From positions 1,393 to 10,562 of the forward strand of contig DBQG01000011.1 of NCBI GenBank assembly GCA_002305125.1: a stretch of DNA of 9,170 nt, written 5' to 3'. The position numbers and the translations under genes were made by a program. How positions within the stretch are numbered: position 1 is the first letter of the stretch; each line of letters starts with the position of its first letter. Positions 6,663-9,170 of this stretch are shown here, in pieces. The stretch is from Patescibacteria group bacterium UBA1400 (GTDB lineage Bacteria > Patescibacteriota > Microgenomatia > UBA1400). The notes under the pieces were generated by a model. The model made no database searches and had not been told where the DNA came from. It saw nothing but the letters and a program-made list of their open reading frames with translations.

Positions 6663-6682
6663 AGAAAAAAACAACTAAAAAA

Positions 6683-7534
6683 ATGACAGCCAGAAAATTA
6701 ATTTGGGCCCACTCACTTATTAAAAACGAGGAAAAATGGATTTGGTATGCCCTAAACTCTGTTTTACCTTTTGTTGATAAGATTCTGGTTTGGGATACCG
6801 GATCAACTGATAATACGGTTAAGATTGTAAAAGCCATTAAAAGCAACAAGATAGAGTTTAAACAGTTGGGGGAGGTTAGGCAGGATGAGTTTGGCAAAAT
6901 TAGAAATAAAATGATTAAGAAAACAAACTCGGACTGGATTCTAATTTTGGATGGAGATGAGGTTTGGCCAAAGGCTAGTTTTTTAAAATTAAAGCAGCAG
7001 GTAAAAAAAGCTCCTAAAAGCATTAACACTTTTTGTGTCCAGCCGATTAACTTTGTCGGTGATATTCGTTTTATTCATCCTGAGGTTTTTGAAAAGCCAA
7101 CGCCTTTGGGGCCTAAGGGTTTTAAAGGTTTTTACTCCAATAGGATTTTTAGAAGCGATATCAAAGGCTTGAAAGCCAAAGGTTTGTACGGCAAAGAAGG
7201 CTTTTATGCCCAGAATAATAAAACCTTAATAGAAGATAAAAAGAGGACCAGGTTTTTGCAGGATGTTTATTATTGGCATATGTCTTATCTGCCCAGATCT
7301 TCTTCAAGAGCAAAAGACAAAGAGGTTTTGATGAGATCCGGAAAAAGAAAATATGAGATTGGGATTAAAAGGCCTGCCCGGATTAAAATACCTGAAGTTT
7401 TTTACCAGAAAAGACCCGGCTTTGTTCCTAGTCCGTTTTATTATATGGATAAAGCTTCAGGTTTTAGGTCATTTTTACAAACACCGTTTAAAAAAATAAA
7501 AAGAAAATTGACTAACTGGCAGAATAAAGTATGA
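6683..7534 (+). CDS. GT2-type glycosyltransferase
   Basis: A soluble GT-A-fold glycosyltransferase of about 283 residues. The N-terminus reads LIWAHSLIKNEEKWIWYALNSV, the 'kNEe..l..~l.Sv' opening of WaaE/SunS-like GT2 enzymes. DTGSTDNT (38-45) is the nucleotide-binding motif, and ILDGDEVW (88-95) contains the DxD-type D90-G-D92 that binds metal and sugar nucleotide. A long middle region with a YWHMSY motif (about 217-222) may supply the acceptor side. The C-terminus is strongly basic, suggesting attachment to the membrane surface without membrane helices. The ATG at 6683 is preferred because it sits eight residues before the first strand. A TTG at 6656, overlapping the stop of the PP-loop gene, would add nine lysine-rich residues and cannot be excluded. 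No Shine-Dalgarno supports either. The gene ends in ATGA shared with the next start. The sugar and acceptor are unknown. Confidence 0.9.
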   Translation: MTARKLIWAHSLIKNEEKWIWYALNSVLPFVDKILVWDTGSTDNTVKIVKAIKSNKIEFKQLGEVRQDEFGKIRNKMIKKTNSDWILILDGDEVWPKASFLKLKQQVKKAPKSINTFCVQPINFVGDIRFIHPEVFEKPTPLGPKGFKGFYSNRIFRSDIKGLKAKGLYGKEGFYAQNNKTLIEDKKRTRFLQDVYYWHMSYLPRSSSRAKDKEVLMRSGKRKYEIGIKRPARIKIPEVFYQKRPGFVPSPFYYMDKASGFRSFLQTPFKKIKRKLTNWQNKV

Positions 7535-8559
7535 AAATTGCTTTTTTAAGTTTTTACCAGAATTCGTATACAAGGGGAGTAGAGGCTTGGTTGCAAGAAC
7601 TTTTCCAGCAATTGCAGGGTTCTTTGGAAGCAAAAATTTTCAGCTCTCCTCAACTAAACTTTGCCTCTCCTGATATGTCCCGTTCTGTTTTAAGAAAAGC
7701 CTTTTTAGATCCCTATAGCCTGTTGATTTTAAAAAATATGTTAACAAACTGGAAAAAACTTAAAGATTTTGACTGCCTGGTACCTTTAAACGGCGGCTGG
7801 CAGATGATGTTGGCAAAGCTTTTAAGCTTAAGGTTTAAAAAAAAGATTTTACTGGTGGGCCACACAGGCCTTGGTTATGATGAAAAGTGGAACTTATGGT
7901 GGAAGCCTGATCTTTATTTGGCTTTAACATCTTATCAGGCAAAATGGGCTAGTCAGTACTTTTCTGGACCAATTAAGGTTATCCCTAATGGAGTCAATTT
8001 GCAGAAATTTAATCCTCAGGGGAAAAAACTAAATTTGGAGTTAAAAAAACCAGTTGTTTTATGTGCGGCTGATTTACAAAAAAAAGAGTACTTTAAGAAT
8101 CTGATTTTAGCTGTTAAGAAAAACAAGGCTTCTTTACTCATTGCCGGGTCAGGAGACAAGAAACAGGAAAAAGAAATAGAAAGGCTGGGTAAAAAATATT
8201 TAGCTAAGCGCTTTTTAAGACGGCAGTTTGATTTGGAACTGATGCCGGCCCTGTACCGGTCCTGTGATCTTTTTGTTTATCCCAATCCCAAATGGGAGTC
8301 TTTTGGCATGGTTTTTCTGGAAGCTTTGGCTTCAAACCTTCCGGTTGTGGCTACTGATGATCAGATAAGAAGGGAGATGATCGGTAAAGCCGGCCTGTTT
8401 TGCCGGCCCGAGAGTGTTAACTCTTTAACCAGGGAAATTGGCAAAGCTTTTAAAATAAAATGGAAAGACCGGCCCAGAAAACAAGCGGAAAAATATGATT
8501 GGAAAATTGTGGCTGAAAAATATAAGGAAGTTTTTAAAAATCTGGTTAAAGATGAATAA
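7531..8559 (+). CDS. GT4-family glycosyltransferase (GT-B fold)
   Basis: A soluble 342-residue retaining glycosyltransferase with two Rossmann-like domains. The N-terminal domain starts MKIAFLSFYQ and has TRGVEAWLQEL (14-24), equivalent to the 'GG.e.....L' acceptor/phosphate loop. VGHTGLGYDEKW (109-120) follows. VIPNGVNLQKFNP (150-162) marks the hinge into the C-terminal nucleotide-sugar domain. That domain has LLIAGSGDKK (202-211), SCDLFVYPNPKWESFGMVFLEALASNLPVVAT (244-275) with the E-x7-E motif E256/E264, and AGLFCRPES (287-295), all characteristic of Glycos_transf_1 (GT4). Length is a little below the usual 350-400. It overlaps the preceding GT2 by ATGA (7531-7534), and the next gene starts 8 nt before its end, so the block is almost certainly co-translated. 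It probably adds a sugar at the inner membrane face during glycan assembly; specificity cannot be read from sequence. Confidence 0.95.
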   Translation: MKIAFLSFYQNSYTRGVEAWLQELFQQLQGSLEAKIFSSPQLNFASPDMSRSVLRKAFLDPYSLLILKNMLTNWKKLKDFDCLVPLNGGWQMMLAKLLSLRFKKKILLVGHTGLGYDEKWNLWWKPDLYLALTSYQAKWASQYFSGPIKVIPNGVNLQKFNPQGKKLNLELKKPVVLCAADLQKKEYFKNLILAVKKNKASLLIAGSGDKKQEKEIERLGKKYLAKRFLRRQFDLELMPALYRSCDLFVYPNPKWESFGMVFLEALASNLPVVATDDQIRREMIGKAGLFCRPESVNSLTREIGKAFKIKWKDRPRKQAEKYDWKIVAEKYKEVFKNLVKDE

Positions 8560-9170
8560 AAAATTATCTGTTATTATTGCTGTTTTTAATGAAGAAAAGC
8601 ATCTAAAAGAATGTCTTGGAAGCCTTAAAAAACAGACCTTTAAAGACTTTGAAGTTATTTTAGTTGATGATGGTTCTACTGACGGTTCTTTTGCCAGGGC
8701 TGAAAATCTGAAAGAAAGCTTGAATTTCAAAAACTTAAAACTGCTTAAAAAAATTCATGAAGGTCCGGCTAAAGCCAGGAATCTGGGGGCCAGCAAAGCC
8801 AAGGGAGAGGTTCTGGTTTTCCTTGATGCTGATATGTATTTTAGTCCTGATTTTTTAGCCAACCTGGTTAAACCGATCTTAAATCAAAAAGCTAAAGGCA
8901 CTTTTTCTACCCAAGAGTTAGTAGCCAACTGGAATAATGTCTGGGCCAGATGCTGGAACTATAACTGGAATCTGCCTGATAAAAAAAGGGTAAGCGAAAC
9001 AAATATGGACCAGCACAAGGATTTCAGAGCCCTTGAAAAGCAGGAGTTTTTAAAAGTAAAAGGTTTTTCTTCAACCGGCTATACTGATACCTGGACTCTG
9101 GGAAAAAAGTTAGGCTACCAGCCTTTGGCCACTAAAGCCTTATATTATCATTATAATCCTGCTTCTTTAG
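8552..9170 (+). CDS. GT2-family glycosyltransferase, N-terminal part (cut by window edge)
   Basis: The first 206 codons are present and the frame is open to the edge. It starts MNKKLSVIIAVFNEEKHLKE, the textbook GT2 opening. VILVDDGSTDGS (35-46) is the nucleotide-binding motif, GPAKARNLGA (71-80) the 'G.a.ARN.G' segment, and LDADMYF (91-97) carries the DxD motif D92-A-D94. GYTDTWTLGKKLGY (166-179) occupies the place of the 'GfdE...EDwdl..Rl' acceptor/catalytic region, with TDTW standing where ED-[WY]-D is usual. This segment is divergent, and the general base is uncertain without the rest of the gene. The start overlaps the end of the GT4 gene by 8 nt and has no Shine-Dalgarno, so it probably depends on translational coupling. 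A C-terminal membrane segment, common in this family, cannot be judged. It is the second GT2 of the block and clearly different in sequence from the first. Confidence 0.94.
   Translation, partial: MNKKLSVIIAVFNEEKHLKECLGSLKKQTFKDFEVILVDDGSTDGSFARAENLKESLNFKNLKLLKKIHEGPAKARNLGASKAKGEVLVFLDADMYFSPDFLANLVKPILNQKAKGTFSTQELVANWNNVWARCWNYNWNLPDKKRVSETNMDQHKDFRALEKQEFLKVKGFSSTGYTDTWTLGKKLGYQPLATKALYYHYNPASL

Noticed and set aside
6565..7029. 154-codon minus-strand open frame opposite the PP-loop/GT2 junction
   Set aside because: It is fairly long but antisense to clear PP-loop C-terminal and GT2 N-terminal motifs; its hydrophobic composition is what lysine- and glutamate-rich sense codons give on the complement.

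Overview
The window is AT-rich, tightly packed DNA that is almost entirely coding. It holds nine protein-coding genes, seven complete and one cut at each window edge. It contains no rRNA, tRNA, insertion sequence, CRISPR array or phage gene. The content is that of a cell-surface glycan locus: three different multi-membrane-spanning GT-C glycosyltransferases, an oligosaccharide flippase, three soluble glycosyltransferases (two GT2, one GT4), the N-terminus of a nucleotide-sugar epimerase/dehydratase, and a PP-loop adenylyltransferase-like protein. TGA serves as a stop (7532-7534), so there is no sign of a UGA-reassigned code. The low GC, lysine- and phenylalanine-rich proteins, very short spacers, scarce Shine-Dalgarno sites and abundance of GT-C enzymes resemble Candidate Phyla Radiation bacteria (Patescibacteria, for example Microgenomates). 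This is an inference, because no phylogenetic marker is present.

Layout. A divergent promoter region lies at about 2963-3014. Leftward (minus strand) run a GT-C membrane glycosyltransferase (1562-2962), a second GT-C enzyme of the PMT/GT39 type (348-1499) and, past a 78-nt gap with its own likely promoter, an NAD(P)-binding nucleotide-sugar epimerase/decarboxylase (1-269, partial). Rightward (plus strand) run a DUF2142-type GT-C membrane protein (3015-4589) and, overlapping it by 20 nt, a Wzx/MOP-type flippase (4570-5859). A 119-nt gap follows; it carries an AT-rich tandem repeat and the window's only textbook Shine-Dalgarno sequence. After it comes a second tightly coupled rightward block: a CysD/PAPS-reductase-fold PP-loop protein (5979-6662), a GT2 (6683-7534), a GT4 (7531-8559) and another GT2 (8552 to the edge).

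How the genes could work together (inference from families). The epimerase/decarboxylase would supply a nucleotide sugar. The GT2 and GT4 enzymes would assemble an oligosaccharide on a lipid carrier at the inner face of the membrane, and the flippase would move it across. The GT-C proteins would then transfer sugars from lipid-phosphate donors onto glycan, lipid or protein on the outer face. The PP-loop protein is the odd member. It has the ATP-pyrophosphatase signature of sulfate adenylyltransferase subunit 2 and PAPS reductases but contains no cysteine, so it cannot be a thiol-dependent reductase. An adenylylation role, possibly sulfate activation for glycan sulfation, is the most interesting hypothesis, but no sulfotransferase, CysN or CysC is seen here.

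I see no convincing intrinsic terminator and no gene-free stretch longer than 300 bases. The longest gap, 5860-5978, is described in the feature list.
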